Source of the DNA: Afipia sp. OHSU_II-C1
GTDB lineage: Bacteria > Pseudomonadota > Alphaproteobacteria > Rhizobiales > Xanthobacteraceae
Direction: 5' to 3'
Assembly (NCBI RefSeq): GCF_000497575.1
Contig: NZ_APJI01000013.1
Coordinates: 248,001-312,000 of the forward strand
Length of the DNA stretch: 64,000 nucleotides
Shown here: positions 9,076 to 18,977 of the stretch, piece by piece
How positions within the stretch are numbered: position 1 is the first letter of the stretch
Layout: each line of letters begins with the position of its first letter
Position numbers and translations under genes: made by a program
The notes under the pieces: generated by a model
The model's input: the letters and a program-made list of their open reading frames with translations, nothing else
What the model was told of the DNA's origin: nothing
Database searches by the model: none

Positions 9076-10508
9076 GCACGCCACTGTGGACAAGCACGGC
9101 GATGGCGAAGGCGATGCAGGCCTCGACGCGCGGCGCATTGCCCGATGCGATCACCGGCATCTCGATCGACAGCCGCACACTGACGCCGGGCGAGGCTTAC
9201 TTCGCGATCAAGGGCGACGTACACGACGGGCACGATTTCGTCGAGGCGGCGCTGAAGAACGGCGCGGGGCTCGCGGTGGTCTCGAAGGCGCATGCGGACA
9301 AATTCGCCGCGGATGCGCGGTTGCTTGTGGTGGACGATGTACTCGCCCGGCTGGTGGACCTCGGCCGCGCGGCGCGGGCCAGGCTTGGCGGAAAGGTCAT
9401 CGCGGTGACCGGATCGGTCGGCAAGACCTCGACCAAGGAAGCGTTACGCGCCGTGCTCGGCGCGCAGGGCGAGACCCATGCGTCGGTCGCCTCGTTCAAC
9501 AATCACTGGGGCGTGCCGCTGACGCTGGCGCGTTGCCCGGCGTCGTCAAGGTTCGCGATCTTCGAGATCGGCATGAACCATGCCGGCGAGATCGAGCCGC
9601 TGGTGAAGATGGTGCGGCCGCATGTGGCGATCATCACCACCGTTGAGCCGGTGCATCTGGAATTCTTTTCCGGGATCGAGGCGATTGCCGACGCCAAGGC
9701 TGAAATCTTCTCAGGCGTCGAGCCGGGCGGAGCCGTTGTGCTTAATCGCGACAACCCGCAGTTCGCGCGGCTGAGCAAAAGCGCCAAGGCAGCGAAGATC
9801 GAACGTATCGTCTCGTTCGGTAGTGACGAAAAAGCCGATGCGCGGCTGATCGACGTCTCGCTGCATCCCGCATGCTCGGCGGTGCACGCCAGCATTCTTG
9901 GCCAGGATATTACCTACAAGATCGGTATGCCAGGACGGCACATGGCGATGAACTCGCTGGCGGTGCTTGCCGCAGCCTCGCTCGCGGGTGCCGATCTCGC
10001 ACTCTCCGCACTGGCGCTGGCGCAGCTCAAGCCCGCCACCGGGCGCGGTGTGCGCGAGGTGCTTGCCCTCACGGAGGGCACCGCCACACTGATCGATGAA
10101 AGCTACAACGCCAATCCGGCTTCGATGAAAGCTGCGATCAATGTCCTCGGTCAGGCCGAGGTCGGCCCGCGCGGACGGCGAATCGCGGTGCTCGGCGACA
10201 TGCTGGAACTCGGCGTCACCGGACCGGATCTGCACCGCGGCCTCGCCGACGCCATCAAGGCGAATAATATCGATGCGGTATTTTGCTGTGGTCCGCTGAT
10301 GCTCAATCTCTGGGAGGCTCTTCCTTCCGCCAAGAAGGGCGGCTATGCCGATCATTCCGCCGCGCTCGAACAGCAGGTTGTCGCCGCTGTCGGCGCCGGC
10401 GACGCCATTATGGTCAAGGGTTCGCTTGGTTCTCGTATGAAATTGATTGTGACTGCGTTGCAGAAGCGTTTTCCAGAAAAGGCCGCGCTCGACGGCGCCA
10501 CACACTAA
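9072..10508 (+). CDS. murF: UDP-MurNAc-tripeptide:D-Ala-D-Ala ligase MurF
   Basis: MurF completes the cytoplasmic precursor by adding D-Ala-D-Ala. The 478-residue sequence shows the N-terminal substrate domain ([20 protein letters not shown]), the P-loop [15 protein letters not shown] near residue 113, [13 protein letters not shown] in the central domain, and [14 protein letters not shown] in the C-terminal domain. These are family signatures. The ATG overlaps the last codons of murE (ATGA), so the two are translationally coupled. The length is normal. Confidence 0.95.
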   Translation: MSTPLWTSTAMAKAMQASTRGALPDAITGISIDSRTLTPGEAYFAIKGDVHDGHDFVEAALKNGAGLAVVSKAHADKFAADARLLVVDDVLARLVDLGRAARARLGGKVIAVTGSVGKTSTKEALRAVLGAQGETHASVASFNNHWGVPLTLARCPASSRFAIFEIGMNHAGEIEPLVKMVRPHVAIITTVEPVHLEFFSGIEAIADAKAEIFSGVEPGGAVVLNRDNPQFARLSKSAKAAKIERIVSFGSDEKADARLIDVSLHPACSAVHASILGQDITYKIGMPGRHMAMNSLAVLAAASLAGADLALSALALAQLKPATGRGVREVLALTEGTATLIDESYNANPASMKAAINVLGQAEVGPRGRRIAVLGDMLELGVTGPDLHRGLADAIKANNIDAVFCCGPLMLNLWEALPSAKKGGYADHSAALEQQVVAAVGAGDAIMVKGSLGSRMKLIVTALQKRFPEKAALDGATH

Positions 10509-10518
10509 GGCAATTGGA

Positions 10519-11604
10519 ATGTTTTATTGGCTCACTGAATTGGCCGGCACCATCCCCGGCATCAATGTGTTCCGCTACATCACCTTCCGCACCGGCGGCG
10601 CGATGGTCACCGGTGCGCTGTTCGTGTTCATGTTCGGGCCATGGATTATCGACCAGCTTCGTCTGGCGCAGGGCAAGGGTCAGCCGATCCGTGCAGACGG
10701 TCCGCCGACGCATCTGGTGACCAAGAAGGGCACGCCCACCATGGGCGGGCTGATGATCCTGTCGGGACTGATCGTCTCGACACTGCTGTGGGCCAACCTG
10801 CGCAATGCGTATGTCTGGATCGTGCTGCTGGTCACGCTCGGCTTCGGCTTTGTCGGTTTCTATGACGACTACCTGAAAGTCTCCAAGCAGACCGACAAGG
10901 GATTCTCGGGACGCTCGCGTCTCGCGGTCGAAGGATTGATCGCGCTGATCGCGTGCACCTGCATCGTCTGGTTCGGCCGCGACGCGACCGTCACGGCTGT
11001 ATCGATCCCCTTCATCAAGGAATTCCTGCTCAACATCGGCTGGTTCTATGTGATGTTCGGCATGTTCATTATCGTCGGCGCCGGCAACGCGGTGAACCTC
11101 ACCGACGGCCTTGATGGTCTCGCGATCGTGCCGGTGATGATCGCGGCCGCGAGCTTCGGCATGATCGCCTATCTGGTCGGCAACGCGGTGTTCGCCGAGT
11201 ATCTGCAAATCCGTTACGTCCCCGGCACCGGCGAACTCGCTGTGCTCTGCGGTGCCGTGCTCGGCGCGGGCCTCGGATTCCTCTGGTTCAATGCGCCGCC
11301 GGCGTCGATCTTCATGGGCGATACAGGATCGCTCGCGCTCGGCGGCATGCTCGGTGCGATCGCGGTCGCCACGAAGCATGAAATCGTGCTGGCGGTGATC
11401 GGCGGGCTGTTCGTGGTCGAGGCGCTGTCCGTCATCGTGCAGGTGGCGTCATTCAAGCTCACCGGCAAGCGTTTCTTCCGCATGGCGCCGATCCATCATC
11501 ACTACGAGCAGAAGGGCTGGACCGAACCGCAGATTGTGATCCGCTTCTGGATCGTTTCCGTGATGCTGGCGCTCGCCGGTCTCTCCACGCTCAAGCTGCG
11601 GTGA
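10519..11604 (+). CDS. mraY: phospho-MurNAc-pentapeptide transferase MraY
   Basis: MraY transfers phospho-MurNAc-pentapeptide onto undecaprenyl phosphate, giving lipid I at the inner membrane. The 361-residue protein has about ten membrane segments. Signature loops are visible: [10 protein letters not shown] (about 74-83), [15 protein letters not shown] with the catalytic aspartates, [13 protein letters not shown], and [26 protein letters not shown] near the end is the histidine-rich family motif. It starts 10 nt after murF and ends four nt before the GTG of murD. Confidence 0.97.
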   Translation: MFYWLTELAGTIPGINVFRYITFRTGGAMVTGALFVFMFGPWIIDQLRLAQGKGQPIRADGPPTHLVTKKGTPTMGGLMILSGLIVSTLLWANLRNAYVWIVLLVTLGFGFVGFYDDYLKVSKQTDKGFSGRSRLAVEGLIALIACTCIVWFGRDATVTAVSIPFIKEFLLNIGWFYVMFGMFIIVGAGNAVNLTDGLDGLAIVPVMIAAASFGMIAYLVGNAVFAEYLQIRYVPGTGELAVLCGAVLGAGLGFLWFNAPPASIFMGDTGSLALGGMLGAIAVATKHEIVLAVIGGLFVVEALSVIVQVASFKLTGKRFFRMAPIHHHYEQKGWTEPQIVIRFWIVSVMLALAGLSTLKLR

Positions 11605-11608
11605 ACGC

Positions 11609-13009
11609 GTGACGCCGGTCACTTCCTTCAAGGGCAAGACGGTTGCCGTGTTCGGCCTCGGCGGATCGGGGCTTGCAAGCTGTCATGCGCTGAAGGCGGG
11701 TGGCGCGGAGGTGATCGCCTGTGACGACACACTGGCGAAGATGGCGGAAGCGGCGAGGGCCGGTTTCATCACCGCGGATCTGCGGACGGTCTCCTGGGCG
11801 AATTTCGCAGCGCTGGTGCTGACGCCGGGCGTGCCGCTGACCCATCCCCAGCCGCACTGGACCGTGGTCGCCGCGAAGCAGGCTGGCGTCGAGGTGATCG
11901 GCGACATCGAACTGTTCTGCCGCGAGCGCAAGCGCCATGCGCCCGATGCGCCGTTCGTCGCCATCACCGGCACCAACGGCAAGTCCACCACCACGGCGCT
12001 GGTCGCGCACCTGATGCGCGAAGCCGGTTACGATACCCAGATGGGCGGCAACATCGGCACCGCGATCCTGTCGCTGGAGCCGCCTGCGACGGGCCGCGTT
12101 CATGTGATCGAGATGTCGTCGTACCAGATCGATCTCACGCCGTCCCTCGATCCGAGCGTTGGCATCCTGCTCAATGTCACCGAAGATCATATCGACCGTC
12201 ACGGCAGCATCGAACATTACGCCGCAGTGAAGGAGCGGCTGGTGGCGGGCGTGCAGCGGAACGGCACCGCGATCGTCGGTGTCGACGATCACTGGTGCGC
12301 GGCGATTGCCGACCGCGTCGCGCAGGCAGGCAAGAATGTCGTCCGCGTGTCGGTCAAGCACCCGGTGGCCGACGGCATTTGTCTCGAAGAAGGGGATACC
12401 ATCGTCCGCGTCGACAGCGGTGCGCGGTCGCGGATCGCGAGCATCAACGAGATCGGTTCGCTGCGCGGACTGCATAACGCGCAGAACGCGGCGTGTGCGT
12501 CGGCCGCGGTGCTGGCGCTCGGCGTCAGTCACGAGATGTTGCAGCAGGGACTGCGCAGCTTTCCGGGCCTTGCGCACCGCATGGAGCAGATCGGGCGCCA
12601 GGGCAATGTGCTGTTCGTCAACGACTCCAAGGGCACCAATGCCGACGCCGCGGCGCGCGCATTGTCGTCGTTCAAGGACATTTTCTGGATTGCCGGCGGC
12701 AAGCCGAAGACCGGCGGCATCGAATCCTTGCGCGAATTCTTTCCGCGCATCCGCAAGGCCTATCTGATCGGCGAGGCGGCGCAGGAGTTTGCGGCGACGC
12801 TTGGCGATGTGCCGCACGAAATCAGCAAGACCCTTGAGGAAGCGGTGCCGCATGCTGCACGCGATGCGCGAGCGTCTGGTGTCGGAGAGCCGGTTGTCTT
12901 GCTGTCTCCGGCCTGCGCTTCTTTCGACCAGTTTCCGAATTTCGAGAAGCGGGGCGACCGTTTCCGCGAAGTCGCCAACGCGCTGCCGGGCGGCCTGACG
13001 CCTCCCTGA
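11609..13009 (+). CDS. murD: UDP-MurNAc-L-alanine:D-glutamate ligase MurD
   Basis: MurD adds D-glutamate to UDP-MurNAc-L-Ala. The 466-residue protein has an N-terminal Rossmann domain ([14 protein letters not shown]), the P-loop [17 protein letters not shown] near residue 117, [11 protein letters not shown], and [15 protein letters not shown] in the C-terminal domain. The GTG at 11609 is the only good start; it lies four nt past the mraY stop. About 300 nt of non-coding DNA with two stem-loops separates it from ftsW. Confidence 0.95.
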   Translation: MTPVTSFKGKTVAVFGLGGSGLASCHALKAGGAEVIACDDTLAKMAEAARAGFITADLRTVSWANFAALVLTPGVPLTHPQPHWTVVAAKQAGVEVIGDIELFCRERKRHAPDAPFVAITGTNGKSTTTALVAHLMREAGYDTQMGGNIGTAILSLEPPATGRVHVIEMSSYQIDLTPSLDPSVGILLNVTEDHIDRHGSIEHYAAVKERLVAGVQRNGTAIVGVDDHWCAAIADRVAQAGKNVVRVSVKHPVADGICLEEGDTIVRVDSGARSRIASINEIGSLRGLHNAQNAACASAAVLALGVSHEMLQQGLRSFPGLAHRMEQIGRQGNVLFVNDSKGTNADAAARALSSFKDIFWIAGGKPKTGGIESLREFFPRIRKAYLIGEAAQEFAATLGDVPHEISKTLEEAVPHAARDARASGVGEPVVLLSPACASFDQFPNFEKRGDRFREVANALPGGLTPP

Positions 13010-13117
13010 AGCGAGCCTCTTCCGTTATCCCGTTGCACTTTGACGAGATTTTTTCTCGTATTTGCCCATCCTTAACCCTCCGGAAACCATGATGCGGGAG
13101 TAATACCCCGTTAACCG

Positions 13118-13194
13118 CTCGTGTGGCGGTTCGCAGGTCTGCATCGCTGTGCAGCTAGCTCAATTTGCGGACCGGCGAACCAAGGCCACACGAG
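13118..13194. repeat. stem-loop 1 in the murD-ftsW gap
   Basis: CTCGTGTGGCGGTTCGC (13118-13134) pairs with the 20-nt arm at 13175-13194 over 17 bp with a 3-nt bulge. Inside the loop CTGCA (13138-13142) can pair with TGCAG (13150-13154). It is non-coding and immediately precedes a second stem-loop. Confidence 0.6.
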
Positions 13195-13208
13195 AAGGCA
13201 TATTTATT

Positions 13209-13284
13209 CAGTGTCCTTCCGAATCCGAAGTTCGCTACGGAACGTGCAGCAGGACTGGCGAACTTCGGATTCGAAAGGACACTG
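13209..13284. repeat. 27-bp inverted repeat just upstream of ftsW
   Basis: A 27-nt arm at 13209-13235 (beginning CAGTGTCCTTCCGAATCC) is the reverse complement, with one mismatch, of 13258-13284 (ending TTCGAAAGGACACTG). The loop is 22 nt. It ends 22 nt before the ftsW ATG, so it lies in the leader of that gene. It may be a copy of a dispersed palindromic family; no other copy is seen in this window. Confidence 0.75.
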
Positions 13285-13306
13285 GTACCAGGATGGCGGA
13301 CGGCCC

Positions 13307-14458
13307 ATGATCTCCCGCGAACAACGCACACCCTTGAGCGAATGGTGGTGGACGGTGGACCGGCTGCTGGTGGCCGCGTTCATCACGCTCATGCTCGGCG
13401 GCGTGATCCTGTCGCTGGCCGCGAGTCCGCCGGTGGCGGCGCGCATCGGCCTCGATCCGTTTCACTTCTTCAACCGGCATGTGCTGTTTCTGGTGCCGTC
13501 GCTGATCGTGATGCTCGGCGTGTCGTTCCTGTCGCCGCGTCAGGTGCGCCGCACCGCGCTGGTTGTGTTTACGGTCAGCATCCTGCTGGTCGTGGCGACA
13601 CTGCTGTTCGGGCCGGAGGTGAAGGGCGCCAAGCGCTGGATCACCATCCTCGGCATCAACATTCAGGCCTCGGAATCCCTGAAGCCGGCTTTCGTCGTTC
13701 TCGTCGCGTGGCTGTTCGCCGAATCCGCCAAGCGGCCCGAAATGCCGGCGACGTCGATGGCGCTCGGCTTGCTGCTGATGACGGTGACGCTGCTGGTGCT
13801 GGAGCCGGACTTCGGCCAGACCATGCTGATCCTGATGGTGTGGGGCACGCTGTTCTTTATCGCCGGCATGCGGATGATCTGGGTGTTTGGGCTGATGGGC
13901 GCGGGTGCGGTCGGATTGTTCGGCGCGTACATGATGGTGCCGCACGTGGCAGGCCGCATCAAACGCTTCGTGGACCCTGCTTCGGGTGACACGTTCCAGG
14001 TCGACACGGCGATGGAAGCTTTCACCCATGGCGGCTGGTTCGGGCAGGGGCCGGGCGAGGGCACAGTGAAGCGTATCTTGCCGGACAGCCATACCGACTT
14101 CGTATTCGCCGTGGCGGCCGAGGAATTCGGCATCATCCTGTGCCTCGCGCTGCTGGCGCTGTTCGCCTTCATCGTGATCCGCGCGCTGTCGCGGGCCTAT
14201 GCCAGTGAGGATATGTTCGCGCGCTTTGCCGCGGCGGGCCTTGCGATCATGTTCGGCATCCAGGCATCGATCAACATGGCGGTGAACCTGCACCTGATGC
14301 CGGCCAAGGGCATGACCCTGCCGTTCATTTCCTATGGCGGCTCGTCGATGATCTCGCTGGCCTATGGCGTCGGCATGCTGCTCGCCCTGACGCGGCAGCG
14401 TCCGCGCGTCGAAATGGAATCGATCGGCGCTGCCAACGCCGCGCACGGCTTCGCCTGA
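13307..14458 (+). CDS. ftsW: septal peptidoglycan polymerase FtsW (SEDS)
   Basis: FtsW is the SEDS-family glycosyltransferase that polymerises lipid II at the septum with FtsI. The 383-residue protein has about ten membrane segments. Conserved pieces include VKGAKRWI, LEPDFGQTMLI, the loop RIKRFVDPASGDTFQVDTA, GGWFGQGPGEGTVK, LPDSHTDFVFAVAAEEFG and LPFISYGGSSM. The reading frame is open upstream to 13121 through two stem-loops, but I chose the ATG at 13307 (MISREQRTPLSEWWWTVD), where homologues begin. Spacing to murG is 10 nt. Confidence 0.94.
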   Translation: MISREQRTPLSEWWWTVDRLLVAAFITLMLGGVILSLAASPPVAARIGLDPFHFFNRHVLFLVPSLIVMLGVSFLSPRQVRRTALVVFTVSILLVVATLLFGPEVKGAKRWITILGINIQASESLKPAFVVLVAWLFAESAKRPEMPATSMALGLLLMTVTLLVLEPDFGQTMLILMVWGTLFFIAGMRMIWVFGLMGAGAVGLFGAYMMVPHVAGRIKRFVDPASGDTFQVDTAMEAFTHGGWFGQGPGEGTVKRILPDSHTDFVFAVAAEEFGIILCLALLALFAFIVIRALSRAYASEDMFARFAAAGLAIMFGIQASINMAVNLHLMPAKGMTLPFISYGGSSMISLAYGVGMLLALTRQRPRVEMESIGAANAAHGFA

Positions 14459-14468
14459 CGAGGCGGTT

Positions 14469-15569
14469 ATGCCCAACAGACCTTTGATTATGCTGGCGGC
14501 GGGCGGAACCGGCGGGCACCTGTTTCCCGCCGAGGCGCTCGGCGTGGCGCTGATGAAGCGCGGCGCGCGCGTGCGGCTGATGACGGACTCGCGCGCGGTG
14601 CGCTACGGCGGAATGTTCACTCCCGACATGATGGATGTGGTGCCGAGCGAAACCGTCCGTGGACGCACGCCGTGGGCGCTCGCGCGCACCGGCGCAATGC
14701 TCGCGGCCGGCGGCGCGATGTCGCTCGCGCTGCTTTTACGGCAGAAGCCGAAAGCCGTGATCGGGTTCGGCGGTTATCCGACACTGCCACCTTTGATTGC
14801 CGCGAAACTGCTCGGCATCCCGACGATCATTCACGATTCCAACGCCGTGCTCGGCCGCGCCAATCGCTTGCTGTCGACGCGGGTCAGCGCGATCGCGACA
14901 TCGCTGCCTGGTGTGCTCGACCGCGATCCGGCGCTGGCTGGAAAAGCGACGGTCACCGGCACGCCGATGCGGCCTGCCATCCTCGCTGCCGCTGCGGTGC
15001 CTTACGCTTCGCCGGATACAACGGGGCCGTTGCGTCTGCTCGTGGTCGGCGGCAGTCAGGGCGCGCGCATCATGGCGGACATCGTGCCGCCCGCGATCGA
15101 GCGGCTGGAGCCGGCGCTGTGGCGCAGATTGAATCTGGTCCAGCAGGTGCGCGAGGAAGACATGACGCGCGTGCGCGCGGTCTACGATCGCCTTAAAATC
15201 GAGGCCGAGCTGGCGCCGTTCTTCGCCGATCTGCCAGCGCGGCTCGCAGCAACGCATCTGGTGATCTCGCGTTCGGGCGCTGGCACTGTCGCAGAACTCG
15301 GAGCGATCGGTCGTCCGTCAATTCTGGTGCCGCTCCCCGGCGCAATCGATCAGGACCAGTTCGCCAATGCCGGTGTGCTGGAGAAAGCAGGCGGCGCGAT
15401 CCGGATTCCGCAAAACGAATTCACGCCGGATCGTCTGGCGTCGGAAATTTCCACGCTCGCGGCCGATCCGGCGCGGCTGACCACGATGGCGACCAGCGCG
15501 CGTTCGGTCGGACGCCTCGATGCCGCGGAACGGCTTGCCGATCTCGCCGTGAAGATCGCGGGAATTTAG
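14469..15569 (+). CDS. murG: UDP-GlcNAc:lipid I N-acetylglucosaminyltransferase MurG
   Basis: MurG makes lipid II by adding GlcNAc to lipid I on the cytoplasmic face of the membrane. This 366-residue GT28 protein has the glycine loop AAGGTGGHLFPAEALG (about 11-26), VIGFGGYPTLPPL, HDSNAVLGRANR, a second nucleotide-sugar loop VVGGSQGARI, and the C-terminal SRSGAGTVAELGAIGRPSI with the acceptor-site glutamate. The usual next gene, murC, is displaced by about 3.5 kb of unrelated genes. Confidence 0.96.
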   Translation: MPNRPLIMLAAGGTGGHLFPAEALGVALMKRGARVRLMTDSRAVRYGGMFTPDMMDVVPSETVRGRTPWALARTGAMLAAGGAMSLALLLRQKPKAVIGFGGYPTLPPLIAAKLLGIPTIIHDSNAVLGRANRLLSTRVSAIATSLPGVLDRDPALAGKATVTGTPMRPAILAAAAVPYASPDTTGPLRLLVVGGSQGARIMADIVPPAIERLEPALWRRLNLVQQVREEDMTRVRAVYDRLKIEAELAPFFADLPARLAATHLVISRSGAGTVAELGAIGRPSILVPLPGAIDQDQFANAGVLEKAGGAIRIPQNEFTPDRLASEISTLAADPARLTTMATSARSVGRLDAAERLADLAVKIAGI

Positions 15570-15604
15570 ATTTTTATCACTGTTATTCCGACGACAATTG
15601 CGAA

Positions 15605-15622
15605 CATGACGAAAGAGTCATG
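15605..15622. repeat. small palindrome after murG
   Basis: CATGAC (15605-15610) and GTCATG (15617-15622) flank GAAAGA, forming a short hairpin 35 nt past the murG stop. A second GC hairpin, GGGGCG-CAA-CGCCCC, occurs near 15710-15725 before the hydrolase. Neither has a clear T-tract; they may end or attenuate transcription. Confidence 0.35.
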
Positions 15623-15748
15623 ATGCGCTGGGCGATCTGCCCGTTCTTTCCGCATGTCACAAGCCCGTGAGTTTGTTGCGCTGCGCGGTTTGAATCGAAG
15701 TGCTTTGTGAAGGGGCGCAACGCCCCTGAATAATCACGGAGCAAGATC

Positions 15749-16528
15749 ATGAAGTTTGTGAAACTCGTTATGGCGGTGGCTGTCAGCGTGGCGACAGGCG
15801 CATACTGCACATTGGAAGCGGTCGCGCAGACCAACCCGCCGGTGGCGGCAAAGAATGTGGTGCTGGTGCACGGCGCATGGGCCGACGGCTCAAGCTGGGG
15901 CGAGGTGATCCCGCGTTTGCAGGCGGCAGGATTGCATGTGACCGCCGTCCAGAACCCTCTTAGCTCTCTTGAAGATTCCGATGCGGCGACACGCCGTGTG
16001 CTTGCGCTTCAGGACGGTCCGACCGTGCTCGTTGCGCATTCGTGGGGCGGCACGGTCATCAGCGATGTCGGCAACGATCCGAAAGTATCGTCGCTGGTTT
16101 ACGTTGCAGCGCGGGCCCCCGATGCCGGAGAGGACTTCGTTGCGCTGTCCGGCAAATTCTCGACGGGGCCGGTGCGCGCCGGCATTCAGACCCATGACGG
16201 CTACACGCGCCTGTCCAAAGACTCGTTCCTGAAATATTTCGCCAACGGCGTTCCGCACAGGCAGGCCGAAGCGCTTTATGCGGAGCAAGGCGACACGGCG
16301 GCATCGATCTTTGCCGGGCGTACCACGCAGGCAGCATGGCACGACAAGCCGTCATTCTATGCGGTGTCGAAGGACGACAAGACCATCAATCCCGACCTGG
16401 AGCGCTTCCTCGCCAAGCGCATGAACGCGACCACGGTCGAACTGGATGCCGGTCATCTGTCGTTGGTCTCGCATTCCAAGGAGATCGCGGACCTGATCAT
16501 CCGGGCTGCGGGTCAGCATAAGAGCTGA
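15749..16528 (+). CDS. exported alpha/beta hydrolase
   Basis: This 259-residue alpha/beta-fold hydrolase starts with a Sec signal peptide (cleavage near AVAQ-TNP, about 27-28). The core opens with NVVLVHGAWADGSSWGEVIP. The nucleophile elbow is VAHSWGGTV, with S98 as the catalytic serine, and the motif DAGHLSL near residue 236-242 supplies the histidine. This is the HGAWADGSSW group seen in many soil bacteria; the substrate is not predictable. It is preceded by its own ATCACGGAGCAAG ribosome site. With the following LysR and MFS genes it forms an insertion in the dcw cluster. Confidence 0.82.
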   Translation: MKFVKLVMAVAVSVATGAYCTLEAVAQTNPPVAAKNVVLVHGAWADGSSWGEVIPRLQAAGLHVTAVQNPLSSLEDSDAATRRVLALQDGPTVLVAHSWGGTVISDVGNDPKVSSLVYVAARAPDAGEDFVALSGKFSTGPVRAGIQTHDGYTRLSKDSFLKYFANGVPHRQAEALYAEQGDTAASIFAGRTTQAAWHDKPSFYAVSKDDKTINPDLERFLAKRMNATTVELDAGHLSLVSHSKEIADLIIRAAGQHKS

Positions 16529-16568
16529 TTGTTGCGGATTGCCGCGAGAGAGCGTGCATCCATTAAGT

Positions 16569-16652
16569 CGTCATTGCGAGGAGCGCTTGCGACGAAGCAA
16601 TCCATTCCTTCTGTTCTAACAGATGGATTGCTTCGCTCCGCTCGCCATGACG
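16569..16652. repeat. palindromic intergenic repeat (CGTCATTGCGAG family)
   Basis: The outer arms CGTCATTGCGAG and CTCGCCATGACG (one mismatch) enclose the perfect inner arms GAAGCAATCCA and TGGATTGCTTC. Elements of this form are dispersed in bradyrhizobial genomes as I recall. It lies between the convergent hydrolase and lysR genes and may end transcription from both sides. Confidence 0.7.
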
Positions 16653-16681
16653 AAGAGGTCATTCCTGCCTCGCAATTTCCG

Positions 16682-17590
16682 TCACAACTTCACGTTCTCA
16701 ACGAGATAATCGAGAAACGCGCGTACCCGCGCCGGCAACTGCCCGCCGTGGCCGACGAACACGGCATGGATCGGTTCGAGATCGCCCGGATTGAAGTCTT
16801 CCAGCACCGGCACCAGCCGTCCCGCCTTGATATCCGCATCGACATGAAAGCGGGCCAGGCGGGAGAGCCCAGCGCCGGCGGCCGTCAGCCGTTGCATGGC
16901 CTCGCCGTCGGAGACCAGCGTGTTGCCGACCGGCTGCACGGAGATCGTGCCCGCTCCATTGCTGTCACGAAACGGCCATCCGTCGATCTGCTTTGAAAAG
17001 CAGAAGCCGAGCATGTTGTGTTTTGCAAGCTCGGCGGGCGTGCGCGGCGTGCCGTGGTCCGCGAGATAGGCTGGCGCCGCGACCACGACCATCCGGCTCT
17101 CGCCGAGCTTGCGCGCGAGCAGACGGGACTCGCGCAGCGGTCCCACGCGGATGGCGATGTCCGCGCGCTCTTCCATCAGGTCCACCACCGTATCGGTCAG
17201 CGCCACGTCGACATTGACGCCGGGATGCAACTTGAGAAATCCGGGCAGCAGCGGCAGCAGCCAGTGCAGCCCGAACGGCACGCTGGTATTGACCCGCACC
17301 CGGCCGCGCGGGGTTGCGCCGATCGCGGCTTCGCGTTCTGCCGTATTGATGTCGTCGAGAATGCGGATGCTGCGGTCGTAGTAGGCCGTCCCTTCCGGAG
17401 TCAGTTGCAGCTTGCGGGTCGACCGGTTGATAAGGCGCACGCCGAGCCGCGATTCCAGCCGGGCGACCAGCTTGCTCACAGCCGACGGAGTCATCCGGAA
17501 AGCGCGCGCGGCGGCCGAAAAGCCGCCCAGTTCCACCACGCGTGCGAACACTTCCATTTCGCCGGATCGGTTGACGTCCTGACGTGCCAT
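16682..17590 (-). CDS. LysR-family transcriptional regulator
   Basis: The product is a 302-residue LysR-type regulator. The N-terminal winged helix-turn-helix spans about residues 8-66 (EMEVFARVVELGGFSAAARA, SAVSKLVARLE, LGVRLINRSTRKLQLTPEG). It is followed by the periplasmic-binding-like effector domain from about 95. It belongs to the CrgA/DmlR-like branch by its opening. It is divergent from an MFS exporter with 113 nt between them; the usual arrangement is that such a regulator controls itself and the divergent transporter. Confidence 0.88.
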   Translation of the reverse strand: MARQDVNRSGEMEVFARVVELGGFSAAARAFRMTPSAVSKLVARLESRLGVRLINRSTRKLQLTPEGTAYYDRSIRILDDINTAEREAAIGATPRGRVRVNTSVPFGLHWLLPLLPGFLKLHPGVNVDVALTDTVVDLMEERADIAIRVGPLRESRLLARKLGESRMVVVAAPAYLADHGTPRTPAELAKHNMLGFCFSKQIDGWPFRDSNGAGTISVQPVGNTLVSDGEAMQRLTAAGAGLSRLARFHVDADIKAGRLVPVLEDFNPGDLEPIHAVFVGHGGQLPARVRAFLDYLVENVKL

Positions 17591-17596
17591 TGTGAC

Positions 17597-17609
17597 TTTG
17601 TTTCACAAA
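17597..17609. promoter_or_regulatory. putative LysR box between lysR and MFS gene
   Basis: TTTGT-TTC-ACAAA is a perfect 5-3-5 palindrome that fits the T-N11-A rule of LysR operators. It lies seven nt upstream of the lysR start and about 95 nt before the MFS gene, a position suited to autoregulation. Prediction from pattern only. Confidence 0.4.
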
Positions 17610-17703
17610 TATTGTTACTTATGGCAGTCTAGTTCACGAATGGCTTTGCGTCCACTTCTCCGAAGTTGCCGGCGGTTGGCCGGATTCGCCTGAGGGATGC
17701 TCC

Positions 17704-18897
17704 ATGCCACTCGCACTTTACGCGCTCACCGCCGGCGCTTTCGGAATCGGCGTCACTGAATTCGTTATTATGGGCCTGCTGATCCAGGTCGGCGCCGATC
17801 TCGGTGTCTCCATTCCGGCGGCGGGCCTGCTGATCTCCGGCTACGCGCTCGGCGTCGTGGTTGGCGCACCGATCATGACTATCGCCACCGCTCGCTGGCC
17901 GCGGAAGACGGCGCTCCTTGTGCTGATGGCGGTCTTCACCATCGGCAATCTGGCCTGCGCGCTTGCCCCGAACTACTGGACCCTGATGGCCGCGCGCGTG
18001 CTCACGGCATTTGCACACGGCACCTTCTTCGGCGTGGGCTCGGTGGTCGCGACTTCATTGGTCGCCTCCGACAAGAAGGCATCGGCCATTGCGATCATGT
18101 TCACGGGCCTGACCGTTGCCACCATTCTCGGTGTGCCGTTCGGGACGTGGCTCGGACAACATTTCGGCTGGCGCGCGACGTTCTGGGCCGTCACGCTGGT
18201 TGGTGTCGTGGCTTTCGCCATCATTGCGCTGCTGGTGCCGGCCAGCAAGGAAGCGCCTGAAGCCTTCAATCTCAGGGAAGATCTTGCGGTTCTCAAGCGC
18301 GGTCCCGTGCTTGCAGGACTGCTCACCACCGTTCTTGGATGGGTTGGCGTGTTTGCTGTCTTCACTTATCTCGCGCCGCTGCTGACCAAGGTGACCGGCT
18401 TCTCGGATGCTGCCGTGTCGCCGATCCTGCTGGTGGTCGGCATCGGATTGCTGATCGGAAACCTGCTCGGTGGACGGTTCGCCGACAAGCGGCTCATGCC
18501 TACCGTATTTGGCAGCCTGTTCGCGCTCTCGGTTGTGCTCGCACTGATGACATTCGCGGTTCACAACAAGATTGCAGTGGTTGCCTTTGCCGCGCTGTTC
18601 GGCGTTGCCGCTTTCGCGACGGCGCCGCCGCTTCAGATGTGGGTACTGGACAAGGCGCATGGTGCCGGGCAATCGCTGGCGTCGAGCTTCAACATCGCCG
18701 CTTTCAATCTCGGCAACGCCATCGGAGCGTGGCTCGGCGGGACTATTATCGACCACGGGCCGGGCCTTGAGTCGGTGCCGTGGATCGCGGCGCTGGTGCC
18801 GCTGGCTGGTCTTGTGCTCGCAATGGCGAGCTATCGGGCCGAAATGCGGCGCGCCAGGCTGGGTCCAGCGGTTGTCTGCCCAGCGGCCGCCGAGTAG
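17704..18897 (+). CDS. MFS transporter (AraJ-like DHA1 exporter)
   Basis: This is a 397-residue major facilitator protein with about twelve membrane helices. It opens MPLALYALTAGAFGIGVTEFVIMGLL, the characteristic start of the AraJ/YdhP-type drug:H+ antiporter group (DHA1). Motif A is seen as IMTIATARWPRKTALL after helix 2, and GVPFGTWLGQHFGWRATFW marks the end of helix 5. Proton-driven export of a small molecule is likely; the substrate is unknown. The divergent LysR gene probably regulates it. A strong terminator follows before murC. Confidence 0.85.
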   Translation: MPLALYALTAGAFGIGVTEFVIMGLLIQVGADLGVSIPAAGLLISGYALGVVVGAPIMTIATARWPRKTALLVLMAVFTIGNLACALAPNYWTLMAARVLTAFAHGTFFGVGSVVATSLVASDKKASAIAIMFTGLTVATILGVPFGTWLGQHFGWRATFWAVTLVGVVAFAIIALLVPASKEAPEAFNLREDLAVLKRGPVLAGLLTTVLGWVGVFAVFTYLAPLLTKVTGFSDAAVSPILLVVGIGLLIGNLLGGRFADKRLMPTVFGSLFALSVVLALMTFAVHNKIAVVAFAALFGVAAFATAPPLQMWVLDKAHGAGQSLASSFNIAAFNLGNAIGAWLGGTIIDHGPGLESVPWIAALVPLAGLVLAMASYRAEMRRARLGPAVVCPAAAE

Positions 18898-18950
18898 CGG
18901 ACGGGTTGGGCCTTTCCGGCCTGATTTGAAAAGAATCGTGTATTTTTCCG

Positions 18951-18977
18951 AGCTGGCCGGGCTTGTCCCGGCCAGCT
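18951..18977 (+). terminator. terminator between MFS gene and murC
   Basis: AGCTGGCCGGG (18951-18961) pairs perfectly with CCCGGCCAGCT (18967-18977) around CTTGT, followed by TCGTCTGTTT. It insulates the inserted accessory genes from murC, which must therefore have its own promoter close by. Confidence 0.65.

Noticed and set aside
13121-13306. Upstream extension of ftsW
   Set aside because: The frame runs through two stem-loops and encodes no conserved sequence; homologous proteins begin at MISREQRTPL.
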